A stretch of 64,000 nucleotides of DNA from NCBI GenBank assembly GCA_023014485.1, contig JAJOZX010003310.1:453697-517696 (forward strand), in the 5' to 3' direction. Both the position numbers and the translations under genes were made by a program. How positions within the stretch are numbered: position 1 is the stretch's first letter; the number at the start of each line of letters is the position of its first letter. The notes under the pieces were generated by a model. It was given only the letters and a program-made list of their open reading frames with translations. It ran no database searches and was not told the DNA's origin. This stretch comes from Bathynomus jamesi. Lineage: Eukaryota; Arthropoda; Malacostraca; Isopoda; Cirolanidae. Below are positions 53,288 through 64,000 of the stretch, in pieces.

Positions 53288-54943
53288 GTGGGCCTAGTGA
53301 CGGAGGCAGAGATAATAGGGAGGGTAGTCGACACGGCCGGTCGACGTTCACCCCAAATTGGAACGAATGTCACGGTGAAAGGAAGTCAAGCGTCGAAGAA
53401 GGACTTCGAAGAACGAGTGAAACGCCTCAAGTCCTATGTCCTCGGCTGGAAATCATTCTCCGGCGAAGAGAGGAAAACCGTCGAAGAATGGCTAAGGGAT
53501 TACTCAGATGTCTTCTCACTGGATGGCGAGCCGTTGGGTTATAATAATCTGATGCCCATGAAGTTGGAAACTCAGGATCATCCTCCCATATTTAGGCGTC
53601 CCTACAGGATACCTATAACACACGAGGAGGAGGTCAAGAGACAAATAGCAGAAATGCTGGATCGAGGAGTGATACAGCATAGCCGTTCCCCCTGGTCGTT
53701 TCCCTTAGTAATTGTGAAGAAAAAGTGTGGGGCCCTGAGGCTCTGTGTAGACTATAGACCTTTGAACGCCATCTGCATCAAGGACAAATACCCACTACCC
53801 ATCATTGATGAAACCTTGGCCAAGCTGCACGGGACTCATTACTTCTCGAGCATGGATTTACGTTTGGGATATTGGCAGTTGGCAATTCACGACGACAGCA
53901 TCTCGAAAACTCCCTTCTCAACGGGAAGCGGTCATTTCGAGTTCAGGGTGGTCCCGTTTGGGTTGTCCAATAGTCCACCAGTGTTCCAGAGAGTAATGAA
54001 TTTTATTTTTCGGGAGCAACTGGACAAGGAAGTGCTGAGTTACTTAGACAACCTCATTGTTCTTGGAAGGTCTTTAGAAGAACATGACGAGAGGGTATGA
54101 CGAGCCTTGGATAGCCTACGCACCGCCAACTTAAAGGTCAAGTTAGAAAAATGTCAGTTATTACAATCCCAGGTGGAATATCTAGGTCATGTGGTCACCA
54201 GGAACAGGGTGAAGCCACAGGAATCCAAAGTGGAGGCCATCAAAAACTCCCAGAGGCCAAACAACAAGACGGAACTGAAGCAATTTTTAGGCCTCGCCTC
54301 CTACTACCGAAAGTTTATAAAGGGATTCAGTCAGATTGCGCGACCTCTTAATGAAGTGTCCACCAAGGAGTCTTGGAGATGGGACACTCCGCAAGAGACC
54401 GCATGGCAATCCTTCAAAGACACACTAACAACTGACATCGTATTGGCGTACCCAAATTTTAATGAAGAGTTCATCTTGAACACGGACGCGAGTCAAGTAG
54501 CCATCGGGGGAGTACTCGCGCAGGAACAAGAAGGAATCGAGAAACCGATAATATTTCTCTCCAGAACACTAACGGGCGCAGAACTAAATTATTCCACCTA
54601 CGAGAAAGAGCTGCTTGCAATCGTCTTTTCATTGAAGAAGGCTCGCCCCCTTATATTTGGTCAGAGGGTCATCGTCCGCTCTGACCATAAGCCGTTGAAG
54701 TGGCTTCTGAGGGAAGGACACCGAGAGCCCAATGGAAGACTAGCGCGTTGGGTTATGACACTGCAAGACTACGACGTTCTCATAGAGTACGTAAAGGGCA
54801 AACTCAACAGAGTGGCCGATTGGTTGTCCCGCCCGCCTGGAGTGACTAAGGAGGTTGTGAACGCAATATACGAAAAAGCGATCATTGATCGCAAGGTAAT
54901 AAGCAAACACCAGCAGAAGAACGTTGAAATAGCGGCAATTTGA
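53288..54943 (+). pseudogene. Gypsy reverse transcriptase and RNase H
   Basis: 53288-54100 carries the RT: PIFRRPYRIP, GVIQHSRSPWSFPLVIVKKK, RLCVDYRPLNA, FSSMDLRLGYWQ (catalytic Asp), FRVVPFGLSNSPPVFQRVM, then YLDN where YLDD is expected, so a metal-binding Asp is Asn. A TGA at 54098-54100 interrupts, and reading continues in frame. 54107-54943 carries the RT thumb and RNase H: NTDASQVAIGG, YEKELLAIVF, RSDHKPL and NRVADWLSR, with all four acidic residues present. Confidence 0.9.
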
Positions 54944-55095
54944 ACAGCCATCGAAGAAGGAAAGGTTTTCAGCTGGCCCGTATCCAAGCCCATCCAGCCG
55001 TCGAGATTCAAACTAACGCGGAACCTGCTGGTATACGTCGGTGCGAACGGAAGAGAGGTCATCGTAGTTCCTAAAAAGTTGAGAGAACAGCTCTT

Positions 55096-55830
55096 TGGAA
55101 CGCACACACGGACGTCGGGAGCATTCATCCGGGAGCTGCAGGGACTACAGAAATCCTACGGGACCTCTATTTTTGGCCAGGTATGGTTCAACAGGTACGG
55201 CAGGTAGTCCAAACGTGCGACGCGTGCGCGCGAAACAAACAGACGCGAAAAGTGACTATAGAAACAATACCTTGTGTGCGAGGCCACAGTTCGTGGGAAC
55301 TCCTGCACGTGGACTTAGTTGGTCCCCTTCCTCCGACCGGGGAAAGCAGCCATTATATCCTCACGTGTGTGGACAGTTTCAGCAAGTTTACCATCCTGGC
55401 AGCAATAGAGGACAAGACGGCCCGGGAGGTGGCGGACAAGTTCCATCGTTTGATACTGTGCAAACTAGGCGCCCCTTCAGCAGTAGTATCCGACCAAGGC
55501 AAGGAGTTCTGGAACTCTACCTTGCAGGAGATCTTCAGGGTTTGGGAAGTACAACACCAACGGACCGCCGCATACCATCCCCAAAGCAACGGGAAGATCG
55601 AACGTCTGAATAAAGAGTTATGCATCAAACTCCGCATACTTTGTGAAGAAACTGGACGAGACTGGGATAAAATCCTCGACACCGTGGAATTGTCCCTGAA
55701 CATCCGAGTGCACCGAGCCACGGGGTATTCTCCATTCTTCTTGATGTACGGGCGAACCCCCAACGTACCTTCAAAGCTATTTCGCATGCCACAGGAGGCG
55801 TGCGTGAGCCCGTACAACCCAGAGGAATAA
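55096..55830 (+). pseudogene. Gypsy integrase
   Basis: Zinc-binding region HTDVGSIHPGAAGTTEILRD, then YFWPGMVQQVRQVVQTCDAC. The core follows: HVDLVGPLP (D), VVSDQGKEFWN (D), NGKIERLNKEL (E). It ends PYNPEE at a TAA. The core is intact by eye. It is separated from RNase H by a TGA at 54941-54943 and a frame change near 55100. Confidence 0.9.
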
Positions 55831-56577
55831 GCCGAAGACCGAAAGAGGAATCTGAGCGAAATCTACCGCCGAATGGAGTTCATGCGGAGATACGAGAAGG
55901 CTAACGGAATCAAGGAATTGAAGCCGTTCGAAGAAAAGGCGCCCCTTGGCTTGGTGTACAATGATTACCCACGACCAGGTAGAGGCAAGTTGGAGCCCCG
56001 GTACGAGGATCCCTACATCAACATCGAACAGAAGACTCCAGTCACTTATCTCCTGCGTCACATGATCACTGGACATCAAATAGTGATACATCGAGACCGT
56101 ACCCGCCGCAGCATCGATGTCCAATGGGACGTCGAGCAACAAGGCGGGGCGGACGGCGCAGGGGATGAAATGGGGGAAGGGCCACCGCCCCTCCTCTCTG
56201 GAGCTTCGCCCCCGACACCGGAGAAACATCAACAAGGGGAAGTGAACCGGAGTGCGCTTCTTGCCAGCTGGTAGGACCGAGTGGCGGAATGGGATCCGCC
56301 GGGCGCCTCCGAGCTACTTCCTCCCAGAGGGTTTCGCCCAGGGAACGGAGGAACATCGACCCGTGGGGGGGAACCGGAGTGCACCTCCTGCCCCCTGGCA
56401 GGACCGAGTGGCGGTCAGGAACCGCCGGGTGCTTCCGAACTACCTCCACGCGGGGACCTTGTGGGAACAGAGTCCCCCGGAGAAAGCAGACAGGCTGCTT
56501 TCACAGGGCCACCGTTTGAGCTTCCGCATGCTCTTAGGCCCCGACCTCGAGTAGACAACGAAGAAACCGACAACGAT
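55831..56577 (+). pseudogene. Integrase C-terminal tail and GC-rich tandem region
   Basis: After the TAA the same frame continues RRMEFMRRYEKANGIKELKP, GKLEPRYEDPYINIEQK and IVIHRDRTRRS, resembling the GPY/F-like integrase tail. From about 56238 a GC-rich sequence with AGGACCGAGTGGCGG repeats twice, about 130 bp apart. Confidence 0.6.
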
Positions 56578-56708
56578 TAAAACTAAATGTGCCAGTGTTA
56601 GTGTCCCAATAAAGGGGAAAAATAAATTAAATAAAACGTGGTGAAATTTGTGAATCAAATCATGATACCCGACCCTAATTAAGAAAGTTTGCATCGGAGT
56701 GCAAAATT

Positions 56709-56723
56709 AAAGGAGGGGAGGGA
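56709..56723 (+). promoter_or_regulatory. Polypurine tract
   Basis: AAAGGAGGGGAGGGA sits immediately before the 3' LTR, the expected site for plus-strand priming. Confidence 0.85.
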
Positions 56724-58384
56724 TGTTGTGACTGTCAATTTGTATGCGAAAATCTCATATCAAAATGTAAATAAAAAGGGTAGAAAGAAAGAGTGAAGTG
56801 ATTTTGAAATCGGTTTAATTTCGCGTGAAAATTTAAATCTTTTAAAATGAACACCGATCAAAGTAAAGAGTAAGGCTGAGTGTGTAATCAAAGAAGATAA
56901 CTTATTGTTTGACAGTCTTGGGTAGATTTATGGTAGAAGTGCAAAGGGAAAATATAGCTTAACGAGGGTCCGTTTCATTTTCAACCTTGTAAAGTGTCGG
57001 GTTTGTTTACTCGTGGTTTAGTCGGAGGAAGACCCTAGAGCGAAAATTTAAAATTTTTGTTTTAAATTTTAAAATTTAAAATTTAAATTTTCAAATTTTC
57101 AAATTGTAATGTGAAAATTTCTTTAAGAAAGGCGGAGCGTAGAATTTAACGAAGTTGAGATTAGAGCCAATAGAAGATCAGTAATTTTTGTACGAATGAT
57201 GTCATGTAATGAAAATGGTTTTGAAAGGCCCTTTAGACACCAAAGAGAGGAGCTTTTGTAATCCTGAGGTGTAACTTAGTTTCAAATCAGTTGGTAGTCG
57301 TACTCCTTGAAATTAACTGTGTCTAAATACATTCTATTAGACTTGTGTTGTAAGAAAAATCTAGAAGTCTCATGATTGTAATTAAGAACTTGTATTGCAT
57401 TTCGTTCATTTACGCGAAACTTGTGTATAAGAATTTCATTGTTAGCGACCGGAAAACGAGAACTTAGGTAGAAGATCTGAACCATGTTAGTTAACGGACC
57501 AAGAATTTTGTGACTTTCAATTAATTTAATTTGGTTCAAATTAAATGTTAAACAATATAAATGGTCTGTGCCCTAGTTTGCATGACCCGTCTATTGGCTG
57601 GAAGGGAGCCACTGTATTGGGCGGATTTTCGCGTAGTTGTATGCGAACGATAAGTCTACGGTCTTTACGTAGAACAATTGAGAGTAATGGTATACCTCCA
57701 TCGTAAGTAACCCATCTCTTCAATTCTCTTGGTCGATTTTGACCACTTCATTTCTCGTTATTTGTTTTGTTGCACTAACATATAAAGCCCCTCTATATAA
57801 ATGACTTAAATTCAGATAACTGTGAACGTTTTTCTTTGGATTCATAAGTGGATTGTATTGTACAGAAAATTGGTAAATTTAATTGATTTAAATTCAGATA
57901 ACTGTGAACTTTGTCTGTGAATTTATAATTGGATTGTATTGTATGAAAAATTGGTAAATTTACTTCAGAATAAATTTCCTAAATTCATGTACTGTTCGAG
58001 TGACATTTAATAAACTTTATAAGAGGGCGTGTGTTGTTTTAGATACCTTGCAATAGGCCTCTCTTGTAAGCTGAGGGTCAATTAACATTCAAAGATTGAA
58101 ATTCAAAGTAGGCTTTCAGTAAGCCGAAGGAACTTACGCCTATCAATTTAAAGGGCCATCCGTCTGGATAGGTCGAGTCATCCTGAACGCAAGAAAACGC
58201 GCGTAAAAATAATTTGAAATAGAATTAAAGGTTGGCCAACCTAAAGGGTGTCAGTGAAGTGAATTAACATAATTAAAAGGGTGTCCAGCACCATAAATAA
58301 ATAAACGGGTTGGGCACTACATAAATGGTGTCAGAAATTGCAAAAGAAAGTGCGCACACCTAAGTAAAAGAGTTGCGCACAACA
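56724..58384 (+). repeat. 3' LTR of Ty3/gypsy element
   Basis: 1661 bp, beginning TGTTGTGACTGTCAATTTG and ending GTTGCGCACAACA. TA-rich DNA follows. Confidence 0.93.
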
Positions 58385-58404
58385 ATATATATATATATTA
58401 TATA

Positions 58405-59053
58405 CAGTGTCCCAGTAGGAAATGTCAAGAATGCACCATTTGACTCTTTGGGTATTTCTAAGTAGAAAGTATTATTTCGACATGTGCCTGATTCCCAACC
58501 GTTACCGAGATACAGGCCTCTACATTTGGGTAACTAAAACATAATAAAAAGCCGATCTTAGATAATATTCAATGACATTTAATGATACATTGGCAACTGT
58601 GCAGATCCTCACATTATTTATTTACATTATTTTTTTGTCTGAGGGTTCTTGAAGAGTAACGTTTATCAGCGGGGTAAGCCCGAAACTAGGGAGCAGTTGG
58701 TTGCACGTATACAGGATGCGTTCATAAACCTCAGAAATTAACTTCCGCGTTTTCCTTGGGAAGACTTGATGGATCGGAGGCTCGCCGCGTTCATTGAAGA
58801 AGGAAGGGGTCACTTTGAAACCATTCTGCAATAAGTGCAATAGTGTATTGTATGTTTGTACTTTTTGTAAACCACAAGTGCCATTAAATAGTATCTAAGA
58901 TCGCCTTTTTATTATGTTTTAATTACCCAAATGTAGAGGCCTGTATCTCGGTAATGGTTGGGAATCAGACCCATATCGATATAATACTTTCTACTTAGAA
59001 ATACCCAGAGAGTGAAACGGTGCATTCTTGACATTTCCTCCTGGGACACCCTG
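58405..59053. mobile_element. 649-bp mariner-derived MITE
   Basis: Ends CAGTGTCCCAGTAGGAAATG and CATTTCCTCCTGGGACACCCTG are inverted repeats that continue for about 170 bp (GAGATACAGGCCTCTACATT). TA occurs on each side. The interior (58680-58835) keeps a mariner transposase C-terminal trace on the plus strand (TREQLVARIQDAFIN, EEGRGHFETIL). Confidence 0.85.

Positions 59054-59055
<2 letters not shown>

Positions 59056-59102
<47 letters not shown>
59056..59102. repeat. TA microsatellite
   Basis: Pure TA run. Confidence 0.95.
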
Positions 59103-59104
<2 letters not shown>

Positions 59105-59344
59105 TACGTCTTTAGTTCAGTTATGGATTTTTAGTCAAATAAGTAACCAATCGAAATGTTATTTCACCCTTTTTCTCTCGACTTTAAATCGTAACACTAC
59201 TTTTGTTTGTTTCACGTTTCAGCTTCTTTGAGTTAAGAAAACGGCAACTAGATTTGATCAAGACTTGTTTTAAGCTTGTTTCTTTTATGGGTTTGTTTAT
59301 GCCACAGAGCACTTACTCCTTTAATACTGTTTTTGTTTTTACTG

Positions 59345-59347
59345 AAC

Positions 59348-59408
<61 letters not shown>
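59345..59408. repeat. AC and TA compound microsatellite
   Basis: AC run followed by a TA run. Confidence 0.95.
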
Positions 59409-59412
<4 letters not shown>

Positions 59413-61039
59413 TACACAGACCGTGCATGGAACAAGGAACTCTTCTCGGAAAATTAAATCCATATAGTTCGAATAAATAAGTAATGGTAAATGACAAATA
59501 CTATAGTTTCTCTTTTTCATGATGTTAGCCCGACGTGGGCAACGGGTCACTTGCAAAGAGGTAAAATTGCTTTAACTTTGGAAAAATTAATACCCTCTTA
59601 TCTTGAAACTGTTACATTCGGCTGTATTGATTCTTCATTAAATGTTGAATTAGGAAATTCTATGTTTGGACTTTTTTTTATATGTGTTTTGCTTAAATTT
59701 AGCAATGTAGCTACTAATTTAAATGGATAGAAACTGATTTCAGACATTCTTCATTTGCTATTTCTACCAAAATCATATAGCAAAGTGTATATAAGATTTT
59801 TAAACCAGTTCGTGGAATTCAGTAGTGAATCGCAGGTGTAGTGACTACGTTTTATTATTTATTATCTTCATTATTTATTTACGCTTCTTCCTACTTTATG
59901 ATCTCTATTTATTCTCTATCGGCTCTTTGCTTCATTTATCACTTTCTTCGTATAGTTTCCGGTAGCGACGCCGAGTTCTGACTCTAAAAGACCGTTACAA
60001 AACGAAAGGGGGGAGGGGGAAGGTATATTAATACTCTTTATTAACACTTATTACCTTTTATTAATTTCGAAAGTGGTTTAGTTAATTAGGGGATATGCGA
60101 GTATGACATTTATATATAATAATTTAGGTCGGAGAGGAACACAAAACAATTTGACTTTAAGATCACATGGTTCTAAATCTAACGCGTATCGCGTCCGCCT
60201 CAAGACTGAGTATTATGTGTTATAATCTGCTCTCTTGGGTCCCTGTTCAGGACTACCAACTATACCCATTTTAAACAACTCAAAACCAACAAACATGCTT
60301 TATCGTAATCATCACAATTTTTAGTAAATTTATATTAAACATTATAATAATTAATCAAACAGAAATTTATATTCTTAACTAAGCATTACTACACTCGCAT
60401 CACCCCCTTGAAAATAAGTTTTTCCATTAGGAAAACTTATTAATATCGTTTAACAATGTCAATAAATTTATTCAACAAACTTACATATTTTGCAATTTTT
60501 TTTTTTTTTTTTTTTTTCTTTAACAATTCAAAGTTTAGAAATAGACAAGAAATAATAGAATGACAATTCCCATACATATATTGTATCATATTATAAAACC
60601 GAAAACTTTATAATTTTCACATTTGCATAAAATAACATTTCACTCTAATAACACTGGCCAACAAAATGAAACGTTTTTTTCTCATCACAAACATGATCAC
60701 ACTTTTCTTAATGCATTTTTCGCGCTGATTCCGAATCTGGTTTTATTTTTTTTCTAGCACGTATAGTTATATAGATACACTGGTTTTGATATTTTTAAGT
60801 TTTTGATATTGCTATAAGAAAATTTATGGATGTATAGATCACACTTAGGAATGCTAAACAACAAATACATCATATACCTTATTCAATGTACTTATAAATA
60901 AAGAATATATACATTATTTTATTAAAAGCGCTGTGAGTGTGATTTCCTTTTGTAAATTTGGCCTGGATTGTCACGATACAGCATCCAACAATGGTCCGCC
61001 ATCAGCTTTCACTCCAATATCCTTGGTAGCGCTTCTCCA
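59409..61039. other. AT-rich DNA, no recognised gene
   Basis: Contains a T-run at 60499-60520 and a GGGGGGAGGGGGA patch at 60008-60021. The short frame 59491-59730 has no recognisable similarity. No RNA gene supported. Confidence 0.5.
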
Positions 61040-62547
61040 TCATCTGAATATCTTGATGGAAGCGCTCTCTTGCTCGTCACTCACTGCACCAAGGTTTTCA
61101 GGAAAGAAATCTAAGTGGAATGCAGGAAGTGAATTTTTAACGACATTCGACACTCCATTTCTTTGAAGCATCAAGGAGGTTCTTGACTTCATCCTTATAC
61201 GCAGGTGACTTGTTGCTTCCAAGAAAGTTTTCACATATCCATTTGAACGCCAGCCAAGCCTTCAATTCCAGCGGACTTAGGACTTTTTCAAATTCAGTGT
61301 CATTCAAAACCTCCCTTATTTGTGGCCCAACAAAAATTCCTTCCTTCAATTTTGCTGCAGTAACCTTCGGAAATTTCCTTGAAAGGTATTGGAACCAAGT
61401 TTAATGTGAAGAGGTGGCAGATAGATCTTTTGGGGATCCACTAAAGGGACAGACTGGACATTGCTTATCCCTGGGACATATGTATACCTAAGTGGCCAGT
61501 CACTTTTGGTGTAATGTTCTATAGTGGCGCGACTGTCCCACAGGCAAAGGAAACAACAAAATTTTGTGAATCCTGACTGCATACCCATAAGCATTCTTAT
61601 AACTTTTAGATCTCCACAAACATTCCATTGATGACTGTCGTATTTGATTGCCTTAAGTAGTATATCCATATTGTCATATGTCTCTTTTAGATGGACGGAG
61701 TGGGCAATGGGGATGGATGGCATTATATTACCATTATGCAAAAGAACTGCTTTCAGGCTTCTCTGCGACGAATCAATAAAGAGGCGCCACTCAGATGCCA
61801 CATACGTCTGAGATATGGCTGTAAATAGTCCATTGATGTCATGGCAATAACAGAGAGGACCGTCTACTGAAAAGAATGCTGTTAATTCAAAATTCCGCTT
61901 TCGGTAGTAACTAATACGAACATTGTTCTCAAGTAAATTGTTCTCCTTTAGTCTTGAGGCGAGAAGCTCTGATTTCTCTTTACACAGCGTAAGTCTCTAA
62001 CAAGATCATTCAACTGTCCTTGGGTTAACTTTTTAGGCTCTAAATGTCTATCTTCAAAAGTGTACTCTGGTTCTGTAGATGGTCCGGGAAACGCCAGTTG
62101 CACCTTCATCACTTTCCACGTCATCTATGATAGAATCTAGCCTATCACTTGGGGAATTGGAATGGGCAATGTTTCATCATGTTTTATGGTCTACGTGCTG
62201 AATCCAAGTTTGGATATACAATCTGGTGTTTGTTCTTGGCAGAAAAACCCATTAAGTTCACACTACAAAAATAACAGTCTTCATGATGATCTCTCGGCTC
62301 CTCCATATCATGGGTATGGCAATGGCATTGAAGCTTCTTTTTTGTTACGCCAATCACGTAATCCATTTGAACAGCCAGAACAGATTTGATGTGGCGCCAT
62401 GGTTTATCTTGGTCACCTAGATGGAACCAAAGTATAGCTTGTATATTTTCTTAATGTCGTTGTAATACTCGTCGCCTGTGTTTTAGTTGTCAAACTGGCC
62501 GCATACGAAACAGAACTTGCGGGGTCATTCTTACATTGTCGAGGCAT
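61040..62547 (-). pseudogene. Uncharacterised transposase-like protein, copy 2, strongly decayed
   Basis: Same family as 42854-44575. From the ATG at 62547 it begins MPRQCKNDPAS, followed by FCFVCGQF in a shifted frame and later YFCSVNLMGFSAKNKHQIVY. EWRLFIDSSQRSLKAVLLHN, HWNVCGDLKVI-like and CCFLCLWDSRA blocks lie at 61346-61801, KEGIFVGPQIREV at about 61340, and the tail with FFPENLGA and ESASIKIF near 61050-61110. Many stops and frame changes. Confidence 0.6.
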
Positions 62548-63340
62548 GTTGACTGACCTGAGCAAACTATAAATTCAAAAAAAATGTACACCAACTTCAC
62601 AACAAGTTCTTGGACTGGACTGATCTTTTGACACACAAAGCACGCGTTGTTGCCTGAATCACAATGTGCTAGACGTAAAAGCTCACACCTGAAATACATA
62701 AGATGTATAATTAAGATAATTGAAATAAATAAGATGAATAAACTAAAAAAAACACAATAAATAAACACAATCAAATGTTGAAATATAGTATTTTGCCTAT
62801 TTAAAATGGTTAAATCTGTGTAGTTATATATATGCCTCATCTTGAAAACTATACGTGCTAGAAAAACTCTGAATGCAGTTTTGGAATCAGCGTGAAAGAT
62901 GCTATCCAGCCACCACAATTTTACTCTGATGAAAAATCTTTGTTGACCAGTGTAATTAAATTACAACCTGTAACTAATCTATACATGCCAAAAAAAATAA
63001 CAGAAAATTTTCTTACAGTGGCTACACAAATCTCAAGTTCACAATCTATTCCCGCGATTTCTCATCAACGATCGCTTACATTCGAACAATTATTTGTATA
63101 GTTATACAGTTACTATCAGGGCAACATAGAAAAAAAATAAGAAAAAGTTTACATAAAATACTGACCAAGAGCGCACATACTATTTCACGAAAAACACAAC
63201 AAAATATGGGCAATAATCGGACCCTTTTTCACTTATAATTTCATTAGATAATAATCAGTACATTTATTTGCTGGACGTTGTTTAGATGACACTCCGCACG
63301 CTGACAACGGATTTCAATTTTCAATCGCAGCTCTCCTGCT
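62548..63340. other. No recognised feature
   Basis: A 69-codon frame at 62892-63101 is open but unidentifiable. The rest is AT-rich. Confidence 0.4.
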
Positions 63341-63850
63341 CACTTCGCTAGAATGCAAGGGATTGCATCAATCAATATGCAACAGGGCAGCACGCTATAA
63401 TGGTTCCGCTCTCTCTCCAATGGCGGAAAAAAAAAACAAGAGACGTCCAACTCTAAAAGGATCAGGGGGGGAGATATCTGAAAGCGGGACCACGCGCTGG
63501 AATTGGACGGAATTTGCAATTCTAGAAGTCGATGAAGAAACTCGCCTTGTCTCATCTCCACTTTTGTCGGTGAACGCTGCTCTTCCTACGTCCAGCTGAA
63601 AGACTCTTCTACTGGCAACAATCAAACGATGACTCCGCCGTAGGCCGTTTCCCAACGAACCTACTGTATGTCTGTATGGACAGTACAGTCGTAGGTACTC
63701 GTTCAAGCTCGCGCGGCTTGTCTACCGAGTGCTACAACACATATTCAGTGAAGCATTCGAGCAGCGTGACCAGCTACTGCCCGAAAAATACCAGTAGACC
63801 ATCTTCGATCGAAAACTTTCGTGTACCAAGACCCTGCACACGTAATTCTT
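63341..63850. other. GC-richer region, possible promoter or exon edge
   Basis: Composition rises compared with the preceding kilobases and several frames on both strands stay open. No domain is recognised and no start can be chosen. Confidence 0.3.
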
Positions 63851-63958
63851 TCTCTTCCGAAAACTGTCTGCGCCAAGTCCATGCGCATTCGGTTCCTCTT
63901 CTGTCTCTTCTCTTCCGAAACCATCCTGCGCCAAGTCCATGCGCATTCGGTTTCTTCT
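63851..63958. repeat. Two tandem 55-bp units with ATGCGCAT motif
   Basis: Each unit contains CTCTTCCGAAA, then TGCGCCAAGTCCATGCGCAT and TCGGT. The copies differ at a few positions in the spacer. Confidence 0.8.
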
Positions 63959-64000
63959 CTCTTCTCATTGGTGATCGATCACCTATCCGGTCGACTAAAC

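Larger units (their letters stand above)
49389..58384 (+). mobile_element. Ty3/gypsy LTR retrotransposon, complete but inactive
   Basis: Two long LTRs enclose primer-binding-like site, 5' tandem repeats, gag, protease, reverse transcriptase, RNase H, integrase and a purine tract. The order PR-RT-RH-IN is that of Ty3/gypsy. No envelope gene is seen. Stops, frame changes and altered catalytic motifs show decay. Confidence 0.93.

Noticed and set aside
55353..55817. Long minus-strand frames opposite the integrase and gag regions
   Set aside because: They are shadows of the plus-strand gypsy coding and show no domain of their own.
60180..60260. Possible tRNA gene or tRNA-derived SINE around ATGGTTCTAAATC
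   Set aside because: Only a weak A-box-like string is present. No B box at the right distance and no cloverleaf can be drawn.

Overview
The window looks like a transposon-dense intergenic stretch of a metazoan nuclear genome, most likely an arthropod. It is AT-rich, full of TA dinucleotide microsatellites, and carries mariner/Tc1, hAT, Merlin-like, Penelope-like, CR1-like LINE and Ty3/gypsy elements together with 5S- and tRNA-derived SINEs. I found no host protein-coding gene that I can defend. Every recognisable protein is a transposase, reverse transcriptase, integrase or related fragment, and almost all are broken. The species cannot be fixed from the sequence alone.

Layout. 1-3.5 kb: AT-rich DNA with two hAT-like termini. 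3.5-6.9 kb: a palindromic SINE-body pair beside a minus-strand CR1-like LINE, which is split by a mariner remnant. 7.7-10.0 kb: a Penelope-like element (RT tail plus GIY-YIG endonuclease) bounded by inverted terminal repeats carrying hammerhead ribozyme motifs. 10.0-13.5 kb: mariner MITE, hAT ends, convergent tRNA-like SINEs and a decayed LINE. 14.4-15.8 kb: a head-to-head pair of the same Penelope terminal repeats, then five tRNA-like Pol III units in a 261-bp array that inverts in the middle. 16.0-22 kb: MITE, two 5S-derived SINEs, an LTR-like stretch and a foldback element with a zinc-ribbon ORF.

22.3-37.6 kb is the most instructive part. Several palindromic MITEs have different outer arms but the same central core, and five of them have clear 8-bp target duplications. 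One is split by a 3.5-kb hAT element with its own perfect 8-bp duplication. The same stretch holds a 1.6-kb Tc1 element with a likely spliceosomal intron, a 4.3-kb hAT with three readable introns, and a rearranged inverted segmental duplication. 37.6-42.7 kb: nested hAT elements inside a Tc1 remnant and inside a LINE, followed by a rearranged mariner.

42.8-48.9 kb: a broken, widely distributed but uncharacterised transposase-like gene, a second Penelope-like fragment, a nested foldback element, another core-bearing palindrome and a 906-bp mariner. 49.4-58.4 kb: a complete but inactive Ty3/gypsy element with 1.65-kb LTRs. 58.4-64 kb: a mariner MITE, AT-rich DNA, a second copy of the uncharacterised transposase-like gene, and a tandem repeat with GCGCAT motifs at the edge.

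Functionally the window is a record of serial insertion. TA microsatellites flank many elements, and many insertions can be ordered because target duplications or reading frames are interrupted.
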